A DNA stretch of 64,000 nt from Bin87 sp963665395. GTDB taxonomy: Bacteria > Chloroflexota > Dehalococcoidia > Lucifugimonadales > UBA3495. Shown here in pieces: positions 43,450-51,453 of this stretch. Numbering within the stretch: the stretch's first letter is position 1; the number at the start of each line of letters is the position of its first letter. Under the pieces are notes generated by a model that ran no database searches, was not told the origin of the DNA, and saw nothing but the letters and a program-made list of their open reading frames with translations. The DNA lies in contig OY762251.1 in the NCBI GenBank assembly GCA_963665395.2, positions 3,596,001-3,660,000 on the forward strand, read 5' to 3'. Both the position numbers and the translations under genes were made by a program.

Positions 43450-43516
43450 GATGATTGCCTCCGCGCATATGGGCTACGCCGCCATGGTAGCGTTGCAATT
43501 TAGGTGGTTTCCCTTT

Positions 43517-43541
43517 GTAGGGGCGAATAATTATTCGCCCC
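43517..43541. repeat. Palindromic dispersed repeat, copy 4 (left of IS)
   Basis: GTAGGGGCGAATAATTATTCGCCCC abuts the left IS end, shown here as the arms GTAGGGGCGAAT and ATTCGCCCC. It is matched by copy 5 on the right. Confidence 0.8.
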
Positions 43542-44955
43542 ATAGGCATCAAGTTAAGCGTTATCGTCCAGGGCGAGCAATAATTGATAGGCGCTGGGGC
43601 GTTGCCGACGCCCTTCAATTCTACACCCGGCGCGCAGGCATAAGCCAATCTGTTCGATGACGGTGGCCAGGGCCATTATTCCGGTCATGGCGCTGGCAAG
43701 CATTACGGCGTAGCGGCGGACCGTATGCGCAGCCTTGACCAGACTGCGGTTCGGGTACATCCAGACCGCAGTCAGCAAGGTCCAGTGCAGGATGACCATG
43801 GCTACCAGTTTGGCATAGACCTCGCAGAGTATCCGCCAGGGGTTTGCCGAGCGCCAGCGGTCAATGCCGCCGCGCTGTTTCCACAGCTTGAAAAGCAGTT
43901 CAATCTGCCAGCGGGCGCGGGCCAAGATCAAGGCTTCCTCCCGGTTCAGCAGGGCCACGGGCGCGTTGGTTACGTAAATGGTCCAATCGCAGAGAGCCAG
44001 ACGGGCTTTGCTGGGTTGCTGCTGTTTCTTGCGGGCTTGGTCTTTCAGTTGACGGCGCCGCTGGGCGCCTACTTCCGGGGGTACTCTGGCGCCCAGCAGA
44101 CGGACGGGCAAGCGGTGGGCACTGCCCAGCAATACCGGCTGGTCGATGCTGGTGGCGGCGGGAGTGGACAGCAACCGCGCCAAGTCCAGTTCGGCGCCGT
44201 CGCACTGGTAGAGTTTGGTGCCGGTCTTGTACCGGGACAGGAAATAGCCGCTTTGCTGGGCTATTTCCCGGAAGGTGTCCAGGCGGTAATACCCCAAATC
44301 GGCCAGGCGCAAAGCCCCCGGCGGTAGCGGCGCGCTCTGCACTGGGGAATGGCTGTCCGGGGTCCGGCCTTGATCCAGGAAGGGACCCAGCATCCGGCCC
44401 GTGGTCAAGTCCAGCCGCACTTGCAACTTCAACGCCGACTGTCCGTAGGAACCGCTGCCGCCGCAGCCCGCCCAGATTTCCCGCAGTGCATCGGGCAGCA
44501 TGACCACTGAACTATCTTGCACCAGCACGGCGCTGAACCGCTGCAATACCGGAATGGCCACCGGCTCCGCGGCAATCACCTCCACTACCGCTGCCGCCAG
44601 GACTTGCCGCAAACACTCGGCCGCCCGAGGGGTGAACCGCTGGAACAGGGCCTGCGAGCTGATTTCCACCCCCAAGGTGGCCGCCATCTGGGTCAGGGAG
44701 CACAGGCTGGCGTCCGGGTCCGCCAACCACCCGAAAACCAGGGTCTGCGTGAAGATACTGCCGCTGAGTTTGGAACGTCGCTGGACCAGTCCTGTCGCCG
44801 CGGCGGCTTGCTCGGCGCCGGCGGCGAGAACCTCGCTCATAGCCTGGGCAACTTCTGGTACACTGCTCATGGGAAGCTCCGGTGGCGATTGATTGGAATG
44901 CAATCACCATCTTACCGGTAGCTTCCCATTTGTACCCCCTAACTTGATGCCTATG
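43541..44955 (-). mobile_element. IS4-like insertion sequence
   Basis: Perfect 16-bp terminal inverted repeats (CATAGGCATCAAGTTA at 43541-43556, inverse at 44940-44955) bound 1415 bp. The single transposase on the minus strand stops inside the left end. Each side is flanked by a near-identical copy of the GGGGCGAAT...ATTCGCCCC palindrome, as if the IS targets that repeat and duplicates it. Confidence 0.85.
43554..44870 (-). CDS. IS4-family transposase
   Basis: A 438-residue DDE transposase; the ATG at 44870 follows GGAGCTTCCC, although a start at 44903 is open. VLVQDSSVVMLPDAL near residue 120 holds the first Asp. RLADLGYYRLDTFREI marks the second, and LILARARWQIELLFKLWKQR is the YREK-like C1 block with the catalytic Glu. 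The gene is intact and likely functional. Confidence 0.88.
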   Translation of the reverse strand: MSSVPEVAQAMSEVLAAGAEQAAAATGLVQRRSKLSGSIFTQTLVFGWLADPDASLCSLTQMAATLGVEISSQALFQRFTPRAAECLRQVLAAAVVEVIAAEPVAIPVLQRFSAVLVQDSSVVMLPDALREIWAGCGGSGSYGQSALKLQVRLDLTTGRMLGPFLDQGRTPDSHSPVQSAPLPPGALRLADLGYYRLDTFREIAQQSGYFLSRYKTGTKLYQCDGAELDLARLLSTPAATSIDQPVLLGSAHRLPVRLLGARVPPEVGAQRRRQLKDQARKKQQQPSKARLALCDWTIYVTNAPVALLNREEALILARARWQIELLFKLWKQRGGIDRWRSANPWRILCEVYAKLVAMVILHWTLLTAVWMYPNRSLVKAAHTVRRYAVMLASAMTGIMALATVIEQIGLCLRAGCRIEGRRQRPSAYQLLLALDDNA

Positions 44956-44979
44956 GGGCGAATGATTATTCGCCCCTAC
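44955..44979. repeat. Palindromic dispersed repeat, copy 5 (right of IS)
   Basis: GGGGCGAATGATTATTCGCC followed by CCTAC. It differs from the left-hand copy by one base in the shared 22 bp. Confidence 0.8.
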
Positions 44980-45180
44980 ACGCACGGGCAACTGGATTTT
45001 GCCAAAGTAAACCACCTAAAACGGTACGTTACCCGCCACCATTGTAGCATTCCTGCCGGCGTCCCAAGCCGCGCAGCCTGCGATGGTATGTGATAACCTT
45101 GCCCCGGGCCCGCCGACCGCTCCGACCGCCGGCCCAATTCGCCAACCAACGACGCTGACTTGCTTGAGGGATGCCGAGTT

Positions 45181-46347
45181 ATGACCATTGCCACCCGTAT
45201 GAGCCGTTTGGGAACCGAATCCGCCTTTGAAGTGCTGGCCAAGGCCCGCGCTCTGGAGGCCCAGGGCCGGGAAATCGTTCACCTTGAGATCGGCGAACCG
45301 GATTTCGAGACTCCAGCCCATATCGTCCAGGCCGGCGTCCAGGCGTTGCAGGACGGCTACACCCACTACGGCCCCACGCCGGGGCTGCCCGAACTGCGTC
45401 AGGCGGTGGCGCGAAACAGCCGCGAGGTCCGGGGAATTGATACGGATTGGGAGCAGGTGGTGGTTACGCCGGGGGCCAAGCCCATCATGTTCTACGTTTT
45501 GCTGGCTATTGCTGAAGCCGGCGCGGAGGTCATCTATCCCAACCCCGGCTTTCCCATCTACGAGTCCATGATCGAGTTCAGCGGCGCCAAAGCCGTCCCG
45601 ATGCAGCTGCTGGAAGACCGGGCCTATCATCCCGACCTGTCCACACTCCCCGCAATGGTCAACGAGAATACCCGGCTGCTCATCATCAACTCGCCGGAAA
45701 ACCCTTGCGGCTCCGCATTGACGCGGGAAGAACTGGAAACCATCGCCGACGTGGTGCGCACCCATCCCGATATGTACGTCATGTCCGACGAAATCTACAA
45801 GGACATCCTCTATTCCGGCGAACATCACAGCATCGCCGCCCTGCCCGGCATGGCGGACCGCACCATCATCCTGGACGGGTTCTCCAAGAGCTACGCCATG
45901 ACCGGCTGGCGGCTGGGGTACGGGATCATGCCCGAAGAACTGGTGCCGCATATATCACGTCTGGCCACCAACAGCGTGTCCTGCGCGGCGTCGTTCAGCC
46001 AGATCGCCGGCGTCGCCGCGTTGGACGGCCCGCAGGACGCGGTGCAGGAGATGGCCGCCGAGTTCGCCCGCCGGCGTCGCCTCATCGCCGACGGGTTGCA
46101 GTCTATCCCCGGCATCAACTGCCCCGAGCCCGAGGGCGCGTTCTACGCTTTCCCCAGCATCAAGGAGACGGGGCTGACCAGCGCCGAGTTCGAGGAACGG
46201 GCGATGCAGGAGGCCGGCGTGGCTTTGCTGTCCGGCGCTGCTTTCGGCGAGTTCGGCGAGGGCTACGTGCGCCTGTCCTACGCCAACAGCCCGGAGAATA
46301 TCAGCAAGGCGCTGGAAAGTTTGGACAAAATGGTGCGCGCACTGTGA
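45181..46347 (+). CDS. Class I/II pyridoxal-phosphate aminotransferase
   Basis: A 388-residue fold-type I aminotransferase of the aspartate/tyrosine group. HLEIGEPDFETPAHI opens the substrate cap, INSPENPCGSAL holds the Asn contacting PLP, and GFSKSYAMTGWRLGY holds the Schiff-base Lys and the Arg-containing loop. The C-terminal YVRLSYA contributes the carboxylate-binding Arg. The start at 45181 follows GAGGGATGCCGAGTT. Amino-acid specificity cannot be decided. Confidence 0.92.
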   Translation: MTIATRMSRLGTESAFEVLAKARALEAQGREIVHLEIGEPDFETPAHIVQAGVQALQDGYTHYGPTPGLPELRQAVARNSREVRGIDTDWEQVVVTPGAKPIMFYVLLAIAEAGAEVIYPNPGFPIYESMIEFSGAKAVPMQLLEDRAYHPDLSTLPAMVNENTRLLIINSPENPCGSALTREELETIADVVRTHPDMYVMSDEIYKDILYSGEHHSIAALPGMADRTIILDGFSKSYAMTGWRLGYGIMPEELVPHISRLATNSVSCAASFSQIAGVAALDGPQDAVQEMAAEFARRRRLIADGLQSIPGINCPEPEGAFYAFPSIKETGLTSAEFEERAMQEAGVALLSGAAFGEFGEGYVRLSYANSPENISKALESLDKMVRAL

Positions 46348-46376
46348 CCATCGCGCCGGCCGCAGGAGAGAGCATT

Positions 46377-46988
46377 ATGACGACACAGACCAAACCACGC
46401 GCCAAACCGGAGACCGGCGCGAGCCCGGACATCCAGCCCCAACCGCGCCTCTTCACCATCGACGAGTACTTTGCGCTGGCCGAGGCGGGGATACTTGGCC
46501 CGGAAGAGCGCGTCGAACTGATTGACGGAGTGGTCATCACTATGCCCCCCATCGGAAATTCGCATAACGCCAGCGTGGACAAGTCCAACCGCAACCTGGT
46601 TATATCTGTTGGAACTCGCGGCATCGTGCGGACGCAAGGGTCAATAGCGCTGAACGACCGCACCATGCCGCAGCCGGACCTGGTTCTGCTGCGGGACCGG
46701 ACCGACTTCTACGCTTCGCAGCGTGCGGGGCCGGATGACGTGCTGTTGTTGATTGAAGTATCGGACAGTTCGGCGCACTACGACCGCAACGTAAAGTTGC
46801 CTCGATACGCCGAGGCCGGCATCCCTGAGGTATGGATTGCGGTCATTCCAGAGCGCATTATAGAAGTCCACACGGAGCCGGTTGATGGGAGATATACTCA
46901 AATGCGCACCTTCCGCCCCGGCGACACCATCGCCCCCGGCTGTTTCCCCGACATCTCCCTGACCGTCAGCGACATCCTGCCGGGCTGA
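46377..46988 (+). CDS. Uma2-family PD-(D/E)XK nuclease, copy 1
   Basis: A 203-residue protein of the Uma2/DUF820 family. The nuclease core is MPQPDLVLL (Asp), LLLIEVSDSS (Glu) and YDRNVKLPRYAEAGIPEVWI (Lys and the family's hallmark YA..GI.E.W). AGGAGAGAGCATT precedes the ATG, 29 bp after the aminotransferase stop. The N-terminal 25 residues are Lys/Pro-rich and probably disordered. A paralogue follows 24 bp later. The biological role of Uma2 proteins is unsettled. Confidence 0.88.
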   Translation: MTTQTKPRAKPETGASPDIQPQPRLFTIDEYFALAEAGILGPEERVELIDGVVITMPPIGNSHNASVDKSNRNLVISVGTRGIVRTQGSIALNDRTMPQPDLVLLRDRTDFYASQRAGPDDVLLLIEVSDSSAHYDRNVKLPRYAEAGIPEVWIAVIPERIIEVHTEPVDGRYTQMRTFRPGDTIAPGCFPDISLTVSDILPG

Positions 46989-47012
46989 CCGGGCAGGAAT
47001 CAGGACAGTACC

Positions 47013-47612
47013 ATGACGACGCAAACCAAACCGCCACCGCGTCCTGTCAGCGCGGTCGAACCCCAACCGCGCCGTTTCACCGTGAGCGAGTACCACGCCA
47101 TGGTCGATGCGGGTATCCTCAACGAAGACGACCGGGTGGAGCTGCTGGACGGAGTGATAATTAATATGGCCGCTCTTGGCAGCCGACACATCGGCAGTGT
47201 CAACGGATTTACCAGGGAGTTGTCCGCAGCTGTAGGCAGACGGGCAGTAGTGCAAGTGCAAAGCTCAGTGCGCCTGGACGACGGAACTGAGCCAGTCCCA
47301 GACCTCGCCTTGCTACGGGAGCGCGCCGACTTGTACAGTTCCAGCGTGGCCGGCCCGGAAGACGTGCTGCTGCTCATTGAGGTGGCCGACAGTTCAGTTG
47401 ACTACGACCGCAACGAAAAACTGCCGAGATACGCCCGCGCCGGCATTCCCGAAGTCTGGATAACCGTACTGCCGGAGCGAGCCATCGAAGCCTATACCGA
47501 ACCCGTCGCCGGCAGATACACCCAAATGCGCACCTTCCGCCCCGGCGACGCCATCACCCCCGGCTGTTTCCCCAACATCTCCCTGCCTGTTGACGGGATA
47601 CTGCCAAGTTGA
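47013..47612 (+). CDS. Uma2-family PD-(D/E)XK nuclease, copy 2
   Basis: A 199-residue tandem paralogue of the preceding gene with the same blocks: EPVPDLALL, LLLIEVADSS and YDRNEKLPRYARAGIPEVWI. Both proteins share the C-terminal YTQMRTFRPGD block. The MTTQTKPP start follows AGGAATCAGGACAGTACC. It is convergent with an LLM gene 30 bp away. Confidence 0.88.
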   Translation: MTTQTKPPPRPVSAVEPQPRRFTVSEYHAMVDAGILNEDDRVELLDGVIINMAALGSRHIGSVNGFTRELSAAVGRRAVVQVQSSVRLDDGTEPVPDLALLRERADLYSSSVAGPEDVLLLIEVADSSVDYDRNEKLPRYARAGIPEVWITVLPERAIEAYTEPVAGRYTQMRTFRPGDAITPGCFPNISLPVDGILPS

Positions 47613-47642
47613 GATACCCCGCTCCGTTGGCAAGGTCTCGTC

Positions 47643-48680
47643 CTATTCCGCGAAATGCGGCATCACCTTCTCCCCAAACAGCCGCATGGACTTTTGTACC
47701 TTGTGGGTGTCCATCTCGCCAGTGTTAAGTTTCAGCATCAGGTTCCGAACGCCGATGTCGCGCATGGCGGCAACTTGCTCGGCCACCTGGGAGGGGGTCC
47801 CCAAGATGAAGGAGTGCTCCAGGCTCTCGCCGGCCGGCACGGGTCGGTTTGGGTCCGGTGGCGGGAACCCGCCGGGGTTGTAAAGCTCACGGGCGCGTCG
47901 GAAGTGGGTGCGCTCCCGCTCGAACCCAGCGGCGGCGATTTCCAGGGCTTCGTCGTGGCTGTCGGCGACGAACAGGTCGCGAGAAGCCCAGCACTGCTCT
48001 ACAGTGGCCTCGGTTTCTTCCTCGGTAAAGCCGGCGTCCAGCATGGTGGCGCGGTAACGTTCAAAGCGGGCCTGCAAGGTGGGCAAGGTCTGAATGCCAA
48101 TCATCACCGGCCGGCCGATTTCCGCCATCTTCACGGCGGACGCTTCGCTGATGCAAGCGCGAATCAGGGGAGGATGAGGCTGCTGGTAGGGCCGGGGGCG
48201 CAGCAGGGGAAACTCCACGTTCCAGTGATCGCCGCTATACTGCAACTCCTCGCCGATCCAGGCCTTGACCAATAGATCCTCAGCCTCGTCCAGGCGAGCG
48301 ATGCCGTCATCCATGGTGATGCCGAAACCGATGTATTCGTAGTGGTTATAGGCGGAGCCGCGGCCGGTGCCTACGATGAGACGACCGTGGCTGAGGTTGT
48401 CCAGCAACGCCGTTTGGACGGCAAGGCGAACGGGATGATGGAAAGCCAATTCTACGACGGCGAACCCGATTTTCAGGCTCCGGGTTCGGGCGGCTACGGC
48501 GGCGCCCAACACCAGCGGGTCGGCATGGGCAGCCGCGCCGTCGAAATGATGCTCGGTGAGCCATACCGAGTGCATTCCGATTTCTTCGGCCAGCAAGATC
48601 TCGTCGAGCGTACTGTCGATGATCGCAGAGTCGTTTTCCGGGTGATGACTGACGGGAAAGACAAAAGAACCGAAGCGCAT
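47643..48680 (-). CDS. LLM-class flavin-dependent oxidoreductase
   Basis: A 345-residue luciferase-like protein. MRFGSFVFPVSHHPEND, IGMHSVWLTEHHFDG with the typical EHH, SLKIGFAVVELAFHHPVRLA, and LSHGRLIVGTGRGSAYN are close to the LuxA-type subgroup. The start at 48680 follows CGAGGCTGAA; a longer frame adds unrelated residues. Like the other LLM genes here, it stands alone without a reductase partner. Confidence 0.9.
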   Translation of the reverse strand: MRFGSFVFPVSHHPENDSAIIDSTLDEILLAEEIGMHSVWLTEHHFDGAAAHADPLVLGAAVAARTRSLKIGFAVVELAFHHPVRLAVQTALLDNLSHGRLIVGTGRGSAYNHYEYIGFGITMDDGIARLDEAEDLLVKAWIGEELQYSGDHWNVEFPLLRPRPYQQPHPPLIRACISEASAVKMAEIGRPVMIGIQTLPTLQARFERYRATMLDAGFTEEETEATVEQCWASRDLFVADSHDEALEIAAAGFERERTHFRRARELYNPGGFPPPDPNRPVPAGESLEHSFILGTPSQVAEQVAAMRDIGVRNLMLKLNTGEMDTHKVQKSMRLFGEKVMPHFAE

Positions 48681-48847
48681 TTCAGCCTCGCGTGCGTGGG
48701 GACTGGTACCGATTGCACAAATGATTATAGCCCACTCCAGACAACGAACAAACCACCCCGACGTTGCGCAGGCCGGTGGCACTGCCTATACTGGCGCGGC
48801 AACCGGAAGTCAAACCGAGACGCTGCGGCGCGTAGGGATGCCGACCT

Positions 48848-49786
48848 TTGAGATTGCCAAACATTTGTATGCTGTCGATAGCGCTGGTCGGCTTGGCGCT
48901 TTTGGCCTGTGCCGCCCCGGCCGTATCGGACGACCCGCTTGCGCAGCCTCCGGGCGGACCGCCCGTGAGCCTGGTTGTCAGCAACAGCGACCTGGCGGTA
49001 GGCGAAAACCGGATATCCTTTGGCCTGGTGGACCGGGATTATATGCCGGTACGCCCCGCGGAAGTAGCCCTCCGCGCCGTGTATTACGAGCCGGGGGCGG
49101 CCACAGGACAAGTACGGCATCGAACCGATGCGGAGTTTCTGCCCTGGCCACCGGAAGGTCGGCGGGGAGTATTCGTTGCTGATGTCGTTTTTGACCAGGC
49201 CGGCACCGCAACCGGGGATAGTTTGGGCATTTGGGAATTGCATGCCACCTTTGAGTACGAGGGGGGTGAACCGCTGACTATCGGGGCAGTAGTTTCCGTC
49301 GGCGCCGCCCACCGTGTCCCATTCATCGGCGACGCCGCGCCGCCATCGGACACGCCGACGGCAGACACCACCGAAGACCTGCACACCATCAGCAGCAGCC
49401 CTGAACCGGATCCAGTCCTGTATCGGTTGTCGGTAGCTGAGGCAGTGCGCTCGGGCAAGCCGGCGATCATAAGTTTCGCAACGCCAGCTTTCTGCGTTTC
49501 CGCCACGTGCGGCCCACAGATCTCTGACCTGTCGGCGCTGGCAGCGCAATATGGACGACAGGCCAACTTCATTCACGTGGAAGTTTATCGTGATCCTCAC
49601 CTGATCGATCCAGCGAATCCGGCGCGGGATCTGGTTCCGGCGGTCAAGGAGTGGGGATTGGTGTCGGAGCCGTGGACATTCGTCGTGGGCAATGACGGGC
49701 GGATCGCCGCCCGGTTTGAGCAATACGTCCCACCGGCCGTCCTGGAAGCAGCGTTGTTGGACGTGATAGGCAGGGTCTTTCGGTAG
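48848..49786 (+). CDS. Thioredoxin-like lipoprotein
   Basis: About 312 residues. A hydrophobic N-terminus ends in a lipobox (LALLACAAP), so the protein would be anchored outside the membrane. An N-terminal beta domain (residues about 40-150) is followed by a thioredoxin-like domain with GKPAIISFATPAFCVSATCG, whose two cysteines are four residues apart (C-x4-C), not the C-x2-C of redox thioredoxins. The TTG start is uncertain; ATG at 48869 is the alternative. The second domain resembles those used in thiol or copper handling. Confidence 0.72.
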   Translation: MRLPNICMLSIALVGLALLACAAPAVSDDPLAQPPGGPPVSLVVSNSDLAVGENRISFGLVDRDYMPVRPAEVALRAVYYEPGAATGQVRHRTDAEFLPWPPEGRRGVFVADVVFDQAGTATGDSLGIWELHATFEYEGGEPLTIGAVVSVGAAHRVPFIGDAAPPSDTPTADTTEDLHTISSSPEPDPVLYRLSVAEAVRSGKPAIISFATPAFCVSATCGPQISDLSALAAQYGRQANFIHVEVYRDPHLIDPANPARDLVPAVKEWGLVSEPWTFVVGNDGRIAARFEQYVPPAVLEAALLDVIGRVFR

Positions 49787-49877
49787 TCGTTGCGAGGAGC
49801 ACAGTCCGGCTCTGGCGGATGGCAATCTTGTCGTTGGAACAGACCCGTTTGTGGTTAGCCACCGGAGCCTTGACGGG

Positions 49878-49903
49878 ATTGCTTCGTTGCGCTCGCAATG
49901 ACA
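49878..49903. repeat. Short dispersed repeat (GATTGC...GCGCTCGCAATGAC)
   Basis: GGGATTGCTTCGTTGCGCTC followed by GCAATGAC. Variants occur at 8383-8414 and inside both 133-bp MITEs (14684-14717 and 62395-62428). Intergenic palindromic unit. Confidence 0.65.
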
Positions 49904-50050
49904 AACATGAAAACCGAAAGACCCTGACGTGATAGGCGAGTGAACGGATTTCGCTGCCAAAAATGTGGTATTGTGTACCGCAGGTTTTTGTTGACATGCA
50001 ACTACCATTCATTTCGGCGCGAGGGACACTTCCGGGCTAGGAGCACTGTT

Positions 50051-50569
50051 TTGGCTAGCATTACGGTAACGATCGAAGGTGAAGTGAGCGAGGTTATCGC
50101 AACCCTGAGGGGTATGGCGGGGTGGATCCCAAGTGAAAGCGCCGACGAGGTGGCAATTGGCGAAATCCCGTCCGCTCTGCCAGCAGCCGAGCCGCAGCCG
50201 ATGGAAGCGGCTGCGCCGGAAAGCGCAATAGACGCGCCGGCGGAACCGGGACCTCCCGCGGTGGTTTGGAACGCCAGTTACCTTACCACGTTCTGGCGGA
50301 ACCTCTCGGACACCGCCAGGGAGGCCATGATCCGCGTTTCCCGGTCGCCCAACCATACGCAAAAACGAGCGCAACTAATGCACACCCTGCGGCTTTCCCA
50401 AAGGGAACTCTCCGGGTCGCTGTCCAGTCAGGGACACAGCCTGAACCGGCTGAAGCGTCGCCGTGGCGATCTGGACCTCCCCCGGCCGTTGACTTATGAC
50501 CGGGCGGAAGACGCTTACGTTTTGGATCCTAACTTTGCCGACGCCCTGCGGGAATTGGGCATGAACTGA
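50051..50569 (+). CDS. Hypothetical protein with possible C-terminal helix-turn-helix
   Basis: A 172-residue protein with a TTG start at 50051 after AGGAGCACTGTT. The N-terminal 30 residues form a beta/alpha unit (SITVTIEGEVSEVIATLRGM), followed by an Ala/Pro-rich linker and a helical basic domain (MHTLRLSQRELSGSLSSQGH, then LNRLKRRR) that could bind DNA. No family recognised. Confidence 0.6.
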   Translation: MASITVTIEGEVSEVIATLRGMAGWIPSESADEVAIGEIPSALPAAEPQPMEAAAPESAIDAPAEPGPPAVVWNASYLTTFWRNLSDTAREAMIRVSRSPNHTQKRAQLMHTLRLSQRELSGSLSSQGHSLNRLKRRRGDLDLPRPLTYDRAEDAYVLDPNFADALRELGMN

Positions 50570-50638
50570 TTTCGGCCGTCTCTGGCGGCGTTTGAGGAGT
50601 CGGCCATCCTGTCGTTGCCGACGACAGGGGGTGGTGGG

Positions 50639-51433
50639 CTAAAAATGGACCCCGCGTCCGCCGCCCCCGTCCACTGCGATTGTTTGCCCGGTGATCGCTG
50701 AGGCCAGATCCGAGCACAGAAACGCCGCCAGATTCGCTATGTCATCGGGCTCGACCATGCGCCCGATGGGAATCTCGGCAACGGACTGGGCCAGTTCCTC
50801 GCCCGATGTCGTGTTGTTGCGAGCCGCGCGTTCAGCCACCAGTCCCATGTATCGCTCGGTGCGGGTGCTGCCGGGGTGAATGCAATTGACGAGGATCCCG
50901 TCGCCGGCCACGTCATCGGAAAGAGCCTTGGAGTAATTGGACATCGCCGAATTGGTGACGCCGGAGCCCGGGTTCGTTGGGCTGGAATTTCGGGCCGCCA
51001 TGCCGCCGATATTGATGATCCGCCCGCCGCCGGCGGCAATCAGGTGCGGCACGCACTCCCGGGCGCAGCGAATATACCCCATTACTTTGGTGGTGATGTG
51101 GTTCAGGATGACTTCATCGGGGATTTGACTGGCGCGGTCGCTGGTACTGTTAACGGCGTTATTGACGAGGATGTCCAGTTTGCCCAGCTCAGCAACGGTT
51201 TCCCGGACCAGGTCGGCGATGTCTTCCGGGACGGTCATGTCCGCCCGAATCGGGATGACGCGGGCGCCGGTGGCGTCGCTGATCTCCGCGGCGGCGGCTT
51301 GCAAGTCGGTTTCCCCTCTGGCACAGATAGCGACGGCACAGCCCTCCCGCGCCAATGCGTAGGCGATGGCTTTGCCGATCCCTTTGCTCCCTCCGGTGAC
51401 CAGCGCGACTTTGCCTTCCAGTCCTGGCAGCAT
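50639..51433 (-). CDS. SDR-family oxidoreductase, atypical catalytic site
   Basis: A 264-residue short-chain dehydrogenase/reductase fold. VALVTGGSKGIGKAIAYAL is the cofactor-binding TGxxxGxG, and LDILVNNAVNS the NNAG-like strand. In the catalytic region SAMSNYSKALSDDVA, the residue four before Lys is Ser, where the family's YxxxK motif has Tyr. Family members with this departure exist but are less common. It lies upstream of nothing on its strand and downstream of the MmgE/PrpD gene, 20 bp apart, so probably the same operon. Confidence 0.85.
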   Translation of the reverse strand: MLPGLEGKVALVTGGSKGIGKAIAYALAREGCAVAICARGETDLQAAAAEISDATGARVIPIRADMTVPEDIADLVRETVAELGKLDILVNNAVNSTSDRASQIPDEVILNHITTKVMGYIRCARECVPHLIAAGGGRIINIGGMAARNSSPTNPGSGVTNSAMSNYSKALSDDVAGDGILVNCIHPGSTRTERYMGLVAERAARNNTTSGEELAQSVAEIPIGRMVEPDDIANLAAFLCSDLASAITGQTIAVDGGGGRGVHF

Positions 51434-51453
51434 GATTTACTCCTACATCCGTT

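Larger units (their letters stand above)
43486..45033. mobile_element. MITE copy 2, carrying an IS4-like element (nested)
   Basis: The outer ends are the same as those of the 133-bp MITEs: GGTAGCGTTGCAATTTAGGT... at 43486-43509 and ...CTAAAACGGTACGTTACC at 45010-45033. Inside lie the two palindrome copies and then the IS. It is best read as a MITE that received a palindrome and then an IS, although the MITEs could instead be deletion derivatives of a larger element like this. Confidence 0.75.

Noticed and set aside
45705..46376. An Arg-rich frame running into the first Uma2 gene
   Set aside because: It is an out-of-frame reading of the aminotransferase; the Uma2 protein starts at 46377 with its own ribosome-binding site.
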